64,000 nt of DNA from Nemophila menziesii (Eukaryota; Streptophyta; Magnoliopsida; Boraginales; Hydrophyllaceae). The notes beneath the pieces were generated by a model that saw only the letters and a list, made by a program, of their open reading frames with translations, was not told the DNA's origin and did not search any database. Location of the stretch: contig JARWIR010000047.1 of assembly GCA_029959085.1 (NCBI GenBank), positions 3,472,001 through 3,536,000 of the forward strand, in the 5' to 3' direction. Positions 45,747-57,584 of the stretch are shown here, piece by piece. Made by a program: the position numbers and the translations under genes. Each line of letters begins with the position of its first letter. Position 1 is the first letter of the stretch.

Positions 45747-46064
45747 TTACCTCTTGGTGGAGTCCAATTCATATATATCATACTTGTAGCAAAATTATAT
45801 GGCATAGACTTATTACAAGATTTAATAGAATTTATATGGGGCTTAGTTTCGAAGGAGGAATTTACTATTGCTTGGTTTCTAGCAGACATACCAAAACTTC
45901 TTGTAACTGAACAAGACAAGCCATATAAATTCAATACTGGTGGTAGTGGTGTGACATTACTTGACGAGTCATCCTCACCATTTGAGATGGATGATGAATC
46001 CTATCCATGCTTTGCCTTTTGGATTCCACCAGTAACCGATACATTCCTCTGTCATCCACCCTAA
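45747..46064 (+). CDS. Unrecognised 105-codon open frame without an upstream ATG (possible exon relic)
   Basis: The frame follows TAA at 45,744 and ends TAA at 46,062-46,064. It includes IDLLQDLIEFIWGLVSKEE, FTIAWFLADIPKLLVTEQDK, then an acidic SSSPFEMDDESYP and aromatic CFAFWIPP. Composition is less AT-biased than the flanks, and the residue mix (W, F, P, D/E) looks protein-like, unlike nearby frames. It has no early ATG, so it would have to be an internal or terminal exon or a fragment. A minus-strand 87-codon frame (45,671-45,934) overlaps it and seems the less protein-like of the two. I do not recognise a family. Confidence 0.35.
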   Translation, partial: LPLGGVQFIYIILVAKLYGIDLLQDLIEFIWGLVSKEEFTIAWFLADIPKLLVTEQDKPYKFNTGGSGVTLLDESSSPFEMDDESYPCFAFWIPPVTDTFLCHPP

Positions 46065-47382
46065 ATCCAATACCTTTTATAGTTCTTGCAGATGTACCTC
46101 AGTTGCGTAATGCTGTTATTGTTATTATAACAAAATTTTGTTTTATCTGAGTCATACCGAGTGCATTTGTAATGCGCATGTTCCACCATCTTTCCTTCCC
46201 TCTATTGTTGATCATCTTTTCACTCATCACCTCTCTCTTCTCCATTTTTTTCTCTTTTCCAAATTAATTATCTCTCAAGTTTTTTTTTGTTTTTTTGCTG
46301 ATGTTGAATAGACACCCACAACAAAGTATTTATACAATACCAAATACCAAATGCCAAAAACCAAATTTAGTAAATAATTAATTAATTAAGACGCCTTAAT
46401 TATAGACATGGTAATTTCACCTTGTAGAAGCGCTTGTAATCATGACTTCATTATTTTAGTATTACAAAATGGTAATGGTAAGGGGTAATAATTCCATATC
46501 AGTTTTTCGTAATCATATACCATATAACCAAATAAGTTAAAAATTAATATATAATATAAAACAAACTAGTCAATAATCCAGATTATCTACATAAAGAAAG
46601 AACGGTTAGGATCATCTTATACACAATATTGAGGAGTTATTGTTTATTAATAAGGAAACAAATAATTGCTTTTTCCAAAAAAACACTTTCACTAAATTAA
46701 TATTTCACTAAACAAAACTATAGACACGTATTAGTCTTTAATATAGATAATATCTAAAACACTTTAATAAACTAAATAAATAATTATTTTTTTACTATAA
46801 ATGGGATTATAGAATATAAATAATTATTATATTTACTTAATAATACTTTGTAAAATTATATTAATGGAATTCCACATTGAATAATATAAAGAATACAAAG
46901 ATTTTAATCATGAATTAGAGATACCTCTCTACACATTATAACATCCTGCCTAACACAAGGATTTGGATCATTAGACGTCTGAAAAATATGATCATACAAC
47001 AAAATTAATTACATTTCCTTCACAAATTAAATTTGAAGCAAGACATATGCCCAAGCATTAGCTCAATCAGAGAGTAGACTTGTAAATTGAAGCGGTACAA
47101 AATTTAAGATTTTAGAGAAAAATATCAATTATGTAAAATAATAGTAAGGGACTTATAATTTAATCGCTATACACACCAAATTTATAACACTTATTAATAA
47201 AATTTGAAATTGTACTCTAAAGATATATATATACATACAAATTTAAAAATTATTTAAAATTATAAATTATCTTTATCATTTTTCTAAGTACAAAAGAAAT
47301 GATATTATAACTTCTACAATAAATTAAAACAAGTTTAAATTTAATTAATAAATGAGTCTATGTAGATTTTGAAATACATAGC
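46065..47382. other. Non-coding stretch with a pyrimidine-rich tract
   Basis: 46,176-46,300 is strongly C/T-rich on the plus strand. The rest is AT-rich, with short repeats such as CCAAATACCAAATGCC (46,343). No gene was supported. Confidence 0.45.
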
Positions 47383-47460
47383 CGGATCCAGAATATAAAT
47401 AAGGGTGGGCTTAAATAATAAGGGGGTTCCGAAATTCTTTTTTTTTTTTTGAGTATTTAA
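47383..47460. mobile_element. Possible transposon-end remnant
   Basis: AGCCGGATCCAGAATATAAA followed by AAGGGTGGGCTTAA and a 14-T run resembles a widespread plant repeat end (GGCGGATCCAG...GGGTGGGC). No partner end was found. Confidence 0.25.
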
Positions 47461-48149
47461 TAAAAAGGACATGTAACAAATGAATCTATAGATTAAATAA
47501 TAATATATAAAGATGAAAAAATTACAATTATACTTTAGGAGTTTATATTTTCTGAAATATATTCATGATAGTGGTATTTTAAATTTTCTTACAAATATCT
47601 CTCTCAATAAAGATACACAAAAAATGATTCAAGCATTCGTCACTCATTTTATTTTTTGTAATTTAGTCTTCACAATACTCATAGTTGAAATTACCCACTC
47701 AACATAAACAGTAGTTGACAATGTTAATTCTAACAAAACTAAGTAAACCAGCTAATGAATCAACTAAAACTAGAAATTTAAAAAAAACAAGTTATTATCT
47801 TACAATTTTTCCTTTTAATTATTTCCTTTTTAATAAAATATATTAAATTAATCAATTAAGGAATAATTTTAATGATATAAATAAATATATATATATCGAA
47901 TAATTAATATTTATTATATTAAAAAAAATTATACAAAATACCAAATAAGAAAAATTTAACAACATATCAAAAAAATTAACAAAAAATACTGATGGAAGAT
48001 GATAAATTTCGAATACTTATTGTAATTTTAGTTTGTGTAAAAAAATTATATTGAGTTTAAAATAAGTTATTAAAATTAAAATATATAAGTAAAATTAAAT
48101 TGGTTAAAAACCTAAAATAATTAAATAAACTAATGTATGTCGGCCACTG
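47461..48149. other. AT-rich stretch, nothing recognised
   Basis: Low-complexity A/T sequence. A 64-codon frame at 47,513-47,707 has no supporting signal. Confidence 0.45.
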
Positions 48150-51100
48150 AATAAATATTTGGTTGATCCATATACCTAACTTTCATGATTAAATGAGTAA
48201 GAATGATCTAAAAATTAAACACACTAATATCATATTTGTTCACCATAGGAATATATATTATTATAATTAATTGGTAAGAGTATTATTATTTTGGATTCTA
48301 ACAAATTTTTTGTTCCAACACTACAGTGGAAAACTTTTAACTGCATAAAAAATATTGATTGAATTTCTTAGTACATGAGCAACATCTTCTATTGACGTTT
48401 CTATTGTAACCATATTTTGTGTTGACGAAGATTAGCTATTGAAAGCACTCATTCTTAGTAATTGAATGAGAGGATTGAAATAAAAAAAATTACCTACATT
48501 AATAAAATGAAATTTATATGATTCATTAATTAATTTGTACCTTGATATAGGTTTATTTATAGTTTAATACAAGTCATAGATACATGTATACAAAATTAAC
48601 TGTTATTTCTAACATTGATATATACACAAACATTATCTTAATTAATTATTTTCCAATTTATTTTAACTATGCTGGTACATTCTTGATAACTTTTTTATAA
48701 CATTACAGAGTTGATGAAATTGAAACTTACCCATAAAGTTGTAAATAAGATAACATAAGAAATATTATTTCTAGCATATAGTAGATCCATCAACAAAAAA
48801 TTGAGGAATAAAATGGTCGTGAATGATTATGAAATCTTAATAACATATTAGTTCACCGTAGAAAAATATACTATAATAATTAATTTGTAAGTAATAATTT
48901 CCTTCAACTGTCAAATAAAAATATGTGGTTATGATGATGTTTCCACTGTGTGTCTCAGCTATTTTACAAGGAAAAAAATATAAAATATCAACATGTATCC
49001 TTGTGTGGCAACCCAAATTTAATAAGTTATTGATAGTGTTGTGTTTTCATCTATTTAATACCTTTTTACGGGACATATAATGTAACTTTTTCAACATCGT
49101 GTAAAATGTGAACAAAAAGTTTTATATCTTTATCACTTCATTGAAGGTATGTTTCTTATGACAGTAACCTAATTTTATAGTGTATTATTTTTTAAATAAA
49201 TAGTAATATCTGTATGAAAATGATCATTGATAAGGTTGTAAAGCATATGACACGAGAAGAATTTTGTGGCTTTATATTTTGTTTGACTAAATTAAATTCC
49301 TTATATTTATTTAAAAAATAGATAGTATTTAGTCTTGGATATCTGTTTTTATTATAGTGGGTAAGGAGTACATATTCCCGAATTATGCGTATGGATACAT
49401 GAAGTAATTTGACATATTCATTTTCTATTGAAATATACTATGGTATTGAAGTAGTACTAAATAAAAAGTTAATTTAAGAACTCTCAATGTGATAAATAAA
49501 TTTTTCATCAAAGGCTCGTATGGTATTAAATTTAGAGCATTGCTATATATCACCCCTATTTGATTCATCCTTATTTCACCTCCTATGTGTCACCACCGTA
49601 TGTAGCATTAAAAAAAGTTGGAAAAAATAATTAATTCAGAGAGAGAGAAATAATTTGATTGGGTTTTAAAACCTCCATATATGAGGTGATTTAAGGGTGA
49701 ACCAATAAGGGGTGATATATATCTTTACTCTTAAACTTACACCAAATCTTAATTTCATAATTGATTACAAAATAGTAAATCATGTAAGACTTATATTCCA
49801 TCTAAATAGTTAAGATATTGGGAAATGTTTTACCTATAAAATTTTTATCACTACTACTCACTAACTATCATTTCTAAAAAAAGTTTCCTTTATGGTTCAT
49901 ATAAAGGGATTAGGCTTTCTAAGAATAATTGATTTCTTGTTTGAAAAGAACAATAGTATAGATATTCAAGTCATAATTTCTACTTTATTGTGTATGAGAA
50001 CACTATCTTGTGTTGGAAATTACTTGATTTGTGTATGATTTAAGAATATCTACAAACTAAGGCCTTACAATATTGAATATTCAATTTAGATAAGATACAT
50101 GGATGGAATACTACGTTATGTCTAAAGGTGCGAAAAACGTTTTTATTACAGTGGATCGTTGAGCATTCCAGGTTTGTACTAAATCTATGTTTCTCATTCC
50201 ATTACACGTGTATAATTATTTGACTTACTCCTTAGTTAACTTATAGTGTGTCAATAGTTTTAAAATTATTATCCAATACATCAAATATGTAAAATTTAAT
50301 GTTGCATAAATAAAGAAATAAATACCTTTAGTTGAAACATATATAATTCCTCTTGTGACATTCTCACCTGAGATTCCATGTTGAGATTTCATTAAATCTA
50401 GGATTTTGTGTAGAGGACTCAAATATTATTCTCAATATTAATTTCTAGACATCCCAAAATTCCCTCTTGAGTTTATTAAGCTACTAATACGATATCTAAT
50501 GAATAAATTTATTTTATATCACGGTTAATACATTAAGGATAATATAAAAACTATTGCTAGAGAATAAATGGTCTTGTGGTTCACTCGAAGATCCCTAACG
50601 AAATTTAATATATGTCCGAGTCAATAATCACATTAACATTAGGAAAAAAATACTATGAAAAAATATATTAAAATTTATTAGATTCTTGACATAGTAGATC
50701 AATCTATGAATATCTTGAGGAATAAATGGATTTGAATGTTGTGAAACAACATATTAATACTATAGGAATATTTTCTATTACAAATAATTTCTAACGAATA
50801 ATATTCTTGGATTGTTAAATAAAATTTATGGCACCAAACTATAGTGGGAAACTCTATGTTTTAGAGAAAACGTTGAATGAAGTTGTTAGTACATCAAAAC
50901 ATCTTTAATTGAAGTCATTATAATAACAACATTTTTATGTTGATATTTCAATTTTACCCAAATTATCAACTACCTATTTTGGAAAATCAACATTAAACAC
51001 TAAAAAAATCTGTAACAACATCTTAATGGATTGATGAATTTTAGAAAATAATTCATGAGAAGTGATTGATCAATACTTTTTAATGGCATGTAATTTCGTA

Positions 51101-52000
51101 ACAATTATAAAAGGAAATTGTCCTATTTTTATTAGAATTGGTTTAAAATATTTGAATTTTCAGTGAAAGTGTATTGTATTTGGTTGAAATTAATATGTAC
51201 TATTTCTAAGCTTGTGTCATTTTGCACAAGAGAGATAGAGATAACCTAATAATAACACCAACTTGTAATAATCACAATAGTAGTATAAGACAAATGTAAT
51301 ATAGAAATAGAAAAATATAAATAAATAACTTTCTTTGATCAAATAGCAACCTAATGTATTATAGATCTATACAAGTAACTACGACATGTACTAAAAATTA
51401 TCCATAATTCACCCATATATATTCAAACATAATAAATTATTTAATAAGTATTCCTGAATATATTATTTTCCCTTTTTTCTTTATAAGGTTGGTATTTGAT
51501 ACTTAATTTTATAAAAATATAAAATCATAAAATTGAAACATGTCCTCAATATTCTAAATATAATAAACTTTGATAAATATCTATAGATACTAGATATATT
51601 TAAATAAAAATTTGGGATTAAATGAATTGAAATTATTTTAGAAGAAAACATTAATACCATATTTATTCACCATAGAAACAAATACTATTACAATTAATTT
51701 GTAAAGAATAATATTATTGGATACTCCAATATACTTTTTGGCCTAACACCATAATGGAAAAATCCTAGTGATATACAAAATATTGAATGAAGTTGTTAGT
51801 ACATGAATAATATCTACCATTGATATGTCTATATCAACCACATATTTTGATGACATATCCATTTTACGCATATTATCATCCAATTGTTCTTAAAAATAAA
51901 TATCAACCAATAAAAAATATGCAATATCATTATTTATTGATAATGTTTTAACACCCGAATATAGTTCAATATGGAATCAAGCAACTTAGACAACTTACTC
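48150..52000. repeat. Degenerate satellite-like family bordering the right duplicate
   Basis: Landmarks of the 2,095-3,440 family recur: TTAGTACATGAGCAACATCT (48,369), TTGTTAGTACATCAAAACAT (50,883), TTGTTAGTACATGAATAATA (51,793), each preceded by a ..CA(C/A)(C/T)ATA(G/A)TGG(A/G)AAA box and a TTCACCATAG/TAATTTGTAA box. 51,175-51,290 matches 2,157-2,270. Copies are strongly diverged and interrupted by a MITE at 49,535. Confidence 0.55.
49535..49730. mobile_element. Tourist-like (PIF/Harbinger) MITE with TTA target duplication
   Basis: A 196-bp element with ~48-bp terminal inverted repeats: left GAGCATTGCTATATATCACC..., right end reverse-complemented GAGTAAAGATATATATCACC.... Both arms end CACCTC. 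It is flanked by TTA at 49,532-49,534 and 49,731-49,733. A 3-bp TTA/TAA duplication and short non-coding length are typical of Tourist MITEs. Confidence 0.85.
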
Positions 52001-52403
52001 TCAAACTTTATAAATTAGGATTTAGATTACATCTAAAACTATACTTTCATTAATAATAACACAATAAAAGAAGATATATAGAGATAAGTGAATAATGTTG
52101 TTCATCTCCAAACTTCAAGATATATATATATACACTTTTTATTAGGTTTTTAATCTAATCCATTTAAATAGATAAGGGATCAAAGGCTGAAACCCATCTA
52201 CGTGGTTGACACAATTGTTTTAGTAAATGGACTTAAAAAACAACATGAATAACAAATGAGGTGAAATTACAAAGATCAACAACCCAAATATTTTAGCAAC
52301 CAATAAAGAATTATTAAAAAATTTATTTACCCAATACATCAATCTCCACCTTATAGTACAAGGCAGCTTTGTCAAGACATAACATCTTCATCATTCGGGT
52401 ACC
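52001..52403. other. Non-coding stretch just left of the visible right duplicate
   Basis: No gene recognised. If the duplication is tandem, this sequence should also precede base 1 of the window. CATTCGGGTACC lies directly before the first matching base. Confidence 0.45.
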
Positions 52404-52770
52404 GTTCATATTTTTTCAAACTAGCCCACTCATCACAAATTCTATGTACATGTTAAACAAAATATAAACCTTAACAAACATACAACAAGCTCAATAGATA
52501 TATTTAAATTTGCTGATATTGAAGATCTAAGTGCCCATATCTAAAGAATAGTCTTTAAGTATATATTCTAATTAACATATTATATTCAAAGGCAAAATAA
52601 TTTCTAATGAATTAAAAATTTATCATCGACATGCCTAGTTTTTTCTTGGTACATATGGTGTTTTCTTAATTGAATAGAACTCTATTAGAAGTATAGTAAC
52701 AATTGACTTAGTCAACTTCAACTCATTAATCATTCTCCATAATTAAATAAATTTTTTAAAGAAATTACAT

Positions 52771-52995
52771 ATGTCAACATACTCATATTCTGTAGTAGAT
52801 AATTCTAGTAAAGGATGCAACGAAGATTTACATGTAATGCAATTTTTACCAACTATGAAACTAGAAGAAGTAGTGGACTTCCTAGATTTTCTACATCATC
52901 ACCATAACCAACTAAATAAAAGCCACATTCCAACTACCATAACAAAGACCAACATCAAGTCTACTTTAACAATAGATACTACGATTTTTATGTAG
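52771..52995 (+). CDS. Hypothetical 74-aa ORF, longer version of the broken left ORF
   Basis: The frame begins MSTYSYSVVDNSSKG, has an acidic/leucine stretch (LEEVVDFLDFL near residues 32-42), then four histidines (HHHH) and a Thr/Ile-rich tail. No signal peptide, membrane span or known domain is evident. It lies ~70 bp upstream of the CpG-rich GACGC array. The difference from the left copy is a single in-frame 12-bp indel carrying a stop codon, so either state could be ancestral. It may be a chance ORF or a residual exon. Confidence 0.2.
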   Translation: MSTYSYSVVDNSSKGCNEDLHVMQFLPTMKLEEVVDFLDFLHHHHNQLNKSHIPTTITKTNIKSTLTIDTTIFM

Positions 52996-53040
52996 TTGAA
53001 TAGTCCATGCCACTATTACACATAAACCTACTAAGGAAAC

Positions 53041-53417
53041 AGAGAAAAAACGACGCTATTTTTGGCTTTCGACGACGCAAACGGCGCGTCCCCAAAACTT
53101 TTGCCGACGCGCTACGCTGCGTCAGCTATGCGACCGTCGTTTTATATTAACGACGCTGTTCGCGAAGCGTCTCTATTAAGTTGTGATATTAGGGACGCAT
53201 GTTACCAAGCGTCGTTAATTAGTATAGCGTCGCCAATTTGTTATAGACATTACGGACTCTATTGCTTCACGCGTCGACTATTTAGTGGGATATATGTCGA
53301 CGCAAAACAGACTTGCGTCCCGAATGTCTTAAAGTAAATGACAACGCTTTTTAACTAAGCGTCGGCCATTTAGTGGGGTATAGTGGGATATGTGTCGACA
53401 CACATCAGACTTGCGTC
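53041..53417. mobile_element. CpG-rich GACGC/GCGTC dyad array (right copy)
   Basis: Base-for-base counterpart of the block at 650-1,026, including all dyads and the GTGTCGACAC palindrome. I noticed no substitution between the two copies, so even the CpG sites, which mutate fastest when methylated, are conserved. Confidence 0.6.
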
Positions 53418-53461
53418 CTCAATCTTTAGCTGCAATTCCTGTTCTCCACTCAATGTTATTA
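53418..53461 (-). pseudogene. p24 exon fragment truncated at the GACGC array (right copy)
   Basis: Identical counterpart of 1,027-1,070, with an IEWRTGIAAKD motif ending at the GACGC block. Confidence 0.6.
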
Positions 53462-53736
53462 CTGCAAACTTTTGCTCTAAATAATGCACAAAAAATATAA
53501 GTCAAAGAAATCACTTACGGTTACAGCACCACAGGCTAAAAACTGCTTTCATATCAACATTTTTTATAAAGAACAAAATATCCATCAATTTTAAGTCAAA
53601 ACATTAGATCCCATCTCTACATGTACGACACTAAAGAAGCTATGCTCTCATATACCATATCAAAATTCTCAACTAGACTCAAAAGTAACTACATAACTAA
53701 AAAGGTTGATGCTAAAAAATGAATGAACAAGCCAGC

Positions 53737-54346
53737 CTATATCAATTTCTTCTTTTGGAAATATCGCTTCAAGTAAAGTATTTGTTTGATTAATTGAAGC
53801 ACCAATGCAAACTGCAAATGACATTATACTGTACCATGCCACCCTAGTGTTTGTCGTTTCACTTACAGACCACATGACAGATTGTCTGCAAACCATAATT
53901 TGTTAGGGACTGAAAAAAATACGAGGGGGCGAAAAAGCAAATTAGATAGCAAATTAGATATCATGCCGTTTCAAAAAGATAACACTTACTTAGACTTGAG
54001 ATACAAAATATTTTCATGGATAGCTTTCACTGTTGCTTCAAGCTTTGCAAGCTCAAGCTCAAATCCCTACAAAAAGCATGAAAAGTTTAAATACTTTAAT
54101 TACGTTGATGCCCCTATGGTAAGAAGAGATTGCTATTAGGGACTAAAAAACCAAATACTAGCTAGAATATTCTAACCTCAGAGTTTTTCTTTTCTGGCCA
54201 CGGATGCCTAATCTTTAGTTGCAACTCCTGTTCTCCACTCAATGTTCATACTTATTCGTCCGTTAAAATATATATTTACCATCTCCACCAAAAAATAATC
54301 TCTAACTTGGGTCATCTCCAGCTGTTGCACTAAATTGATATTTACT
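53737..54346 (-). pseudogene. p24-delta / TMED pseudogene, last three exons (right copy)
   Basis: Counterpart of 1,346-1,955 with the same stop, frameshift and splice sites, so the lesions predate the 52-kb duplication. One informative difference lies in the coiled-coil exon: base 54,018 is G (left 1,627 is C), giving AIHEN here instead of AIDEN. AIHEN is the form I associate with plant p24-delta proteins, so the right copy keeps the ancestral base. It is not expected to yield a functional protein. Confidence 0.82.
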
Positions 54347-54485
54347 GCCAAATAAAATAATCAAACAAGTCCGTAAATATACCATAACATATGATACGGT
54401 GGAAAATATATATTTATCACATTCCCAAAAATATACGATCACATTTGCGAATCAAGTCCTACAACACAAGAAAATATTAAATTTA

Positions 54486-55830
54486 CGTTTTCATTTTGGC
54501 TTAGAGTTTGGTTAAAGTCTTTAAATTCATTATTTAAATTTTCTGGATTTGGTTGGAATTATCTTTTAATGTTTCTAAATTTGTGTAATTGTACATAAAA
54601 AAGAAGAATCAGCTAATGAAAGCACCAACTCGTAATAATTGAAATACAAGTAGCAAATTGAATTATGGAAATTAAGAATTAGAATAAAATTATCTTTCAA
54701 TTATTGATTGATATGTTCATTTGCACATAATACATGATGTATTTATAGATAAATACAGGTATTGACTAAATGTATTAACTATAATAATTCATAATTAATG
54801 GTTAATCTTGTCATCAATATTTATACAAAAAAATAGACATTTAATCATTATTTTTAAATAAATTATTTTCAAATTTATTATAATTATGATGTTATTAGAT
54901 AATTATGATGATATTTGTAGGAAAAATTAGAATGAATTTGTTAGTGTACGAGGAACATCTTTCATTGACATATTGGTATTAATGATAATTTTTTTGACAT
55001 ATTCATTTTACCCAATTATCAATGGTTTATTCTTGAACATCAATAATTATCTCTACAAAAATCCATAACATAATCATTGACTTAAGATGTTTCTTTATAT
55101 AATCCTCCAGAATTAACCGATCAATTTATTTCAATGGAATCTAATTTTAAACAATTTTAAACAAAAATTATCTATTTAAAAAAAACTTAGGTAAAGTATT
55201 TGAATTTCTAGTGAAATGTTTTAGATTTGGTTTAAACTGTCATGTAATATTTTGAAGTGTGTCTTGGTACATAGGTTGGACAAAGATCAACTAATAAAAG
55301 AACAAACTTGTAATAAACATCTTTAGTTGGTATCTCTGTATTACATACCCACTATACGTAATTATCAATGGTTATTTTTAAAAATCAATATCAAACACAA
55401 GAAAAATCAATAATATAGTGATTGATTAAAGGTATTTTTTGTACATAATCCATTCGATCCATTTTTGTTTCATTTGAATATAATTTTAAAACAATTTTAA
55501 ACAAAAATTATCTAATTGAATCAAATTTAGGTAAAGTATTTAATTTTTTGTGAAATGTCTTAGATTTGGTTTAAATTATCCTGTAGTATTTTTAAGTGTG
55601 TCAAGGTACATAGGAGGTACATGGATCAATTGATAAAAGATGTAACATGTAAAAATTAAAATAGATGAATGAGAAAATTGAAATACATAAATTGAAAGAC
55701 ATGAATAAAATGAGATTTTTTTAAAAATATTGATTTATTCGTACGTGATACATGATTAATTTATAAATCAATACTAGATATAGTAAAAATACCTATCTAT
55801 AAGTAACAGTTCTTCTTATTATTCATATAT
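54486..55830. repeat. Degenerate satellite-like tandem repeats (right copy)
   Basis: Duplicate of 2,095-3,440 with the same landmark spacing. With 48,150-52,000 it places satellite-like sequence on both sides of the point where the right duplicate is first seen. Confidence 0.6.
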
Positions 55831-57584
55831 ATACAACTGTAATAAAAAATTTAATAGTTATTGCTAAATAATTTTTTTTTCACATCTTGTAATAAGGATG
55901 ATACATATTCCTTTTCATCACACTATCTCCTTCATACAATTGAAAGTTCGAGCATTTGCTAGAGAATTCTTTGCCCCTTAGTATTTGAGTCACTACGACT
56001 TTTTTATTATAGATTTGACACGATTCCTTCTGATTTAGAGAGTTATAAATATTCTGGGGTGTAGTTTTGCATTTCTACATTTGAGATTGTAACCCAAGCA
56101 TTAGACACTAGATAGTTATACAAAAAATCATCCACAAACCTTTGCCTAAAGTAATATTCATATCCCCCTTCTTATTAAATTTCACGATGAAATACCATGA
56201 CCAACGTTAACAATTTCGAACAACCCCTTCGGACTCCATATTTGTTTTAGTTTTGAAGCCAAATAGTTATACCATACTTTATACTCCAATAGTCTAATTA
56301 CAATTGTGCTAATCTTAAGTTTAATTTATTCAATTTTATCTTCTCTTGATCTCGCAACTTGTAGATATTCATAAATCTCAATGTATTAATCATCTTCATT
56401 AAGTGTAGTAAAATACATTTTCTCTTCATTCACTACCTTAATTTTCATATTCTAATCTAAATCAACTATAACCATAATTACTATATTCATACAAGCGATA
56501 TGTCATTCACATGTCCTCCTTGGGGGCTCACTGATTGAGTAATACAAGGAGTTACCTTCTGACCATCGTTTTAAGTTAGGAGACTCAATTGATGTAAATA
56601 TCGGGAAATATTAATTATTTTCCTCATTATTAGGGAGCGGTTGTTTTATTATATTTCTCGAAACTCGAGTAGTGTAGCAGTTAATTTTCATATTTATGAT
56701 TTAGTTGCTGATAATATCCAAAAATATTTTTGCAAGTTTTTTAATGGGTTATTTATATCTTTGCAAGTTTTTGTTATGGGTTATTTATATCTTTTTAATG
56801 GTTGCATGAATTTTTATAATAGGTTGCATCATAATTGAATCAATTTAGATGATAAAAGGAGAAATATTTATAAACCAAAATCTAATATAGATATATTATG
56901 CCACCCTAATTTTAGTTAACGCCCACTGCTTGTTTCCTCTCTACATCATATTTTTTCCCCTCTATAATAATTTATTATTTATAATTATTATTAATATCAT
57001 TATTTATAAAAAATAGATTTGTCAAAATGATGTCTATAATAATTATTTATTTAGTTAATATATATATTTTTAAATAAAAAATGTATCAATAAATATATGA
57101 GTAAATGAGTTATAAAGTATATTAATAAATTAAAAATCATGCCTCTAATAGGATTATTTTATACTATATGTCATACTCTCTTATTATATCAAAATATAGA
57201 TAAATGAAATATTTGAATAAAATAATTTCAGATAGGTAAATATATATATATAATGAATATATGTATAAATATATATTATATATAAAAATATTGTCATATA
57301 TGGTTTCTGCTAAGATTGTTTGTGAAAATATATGCTTTGCATTTTTCTAAATTATACTGACAAATACACGAGTTATTTAATAATAATTTTTATTTTCTTA
57401 ATAATAATTATATATAAAATCAAATACCTATATATATATATATAGAATATCAAATCACATTGTTAATATACGATTGGTATGAAGATATTTGTTTTTAAGA
57501 AACTTAATTAAAAATATATAACTAGATTTGATTAAAATATATTTGAGAAAAATATAATTTTGAAAAAACTATATTAATTTACAT

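Noticed and set aside
45671..45934. 87-codon minus-strand frame beginning MNLYGLSCSV
   Set aside because: It overlaps the more protein-like plus-strand frame 45,747-46,064. It has an ATG, but composition favours the plus strand; low certainty either way.
47513..47707. 64-codon frame as a gene
   Set aside because: Low-complexity AT-rich sequence giving Ile/Leu/Phe-rich translation, no supporting signal.
14693..49354. One giant CACTA element from CACTATAATAAAAC (14,693) to TTTTTATTATAGTG (49,354)
   Set aside because: The end sequences match by eye, but copy-0 homology resumes near 18,263 and there is no subterminal array near 49.3 kb, so the pairing is probably a coincidence of AT-rich sequence.
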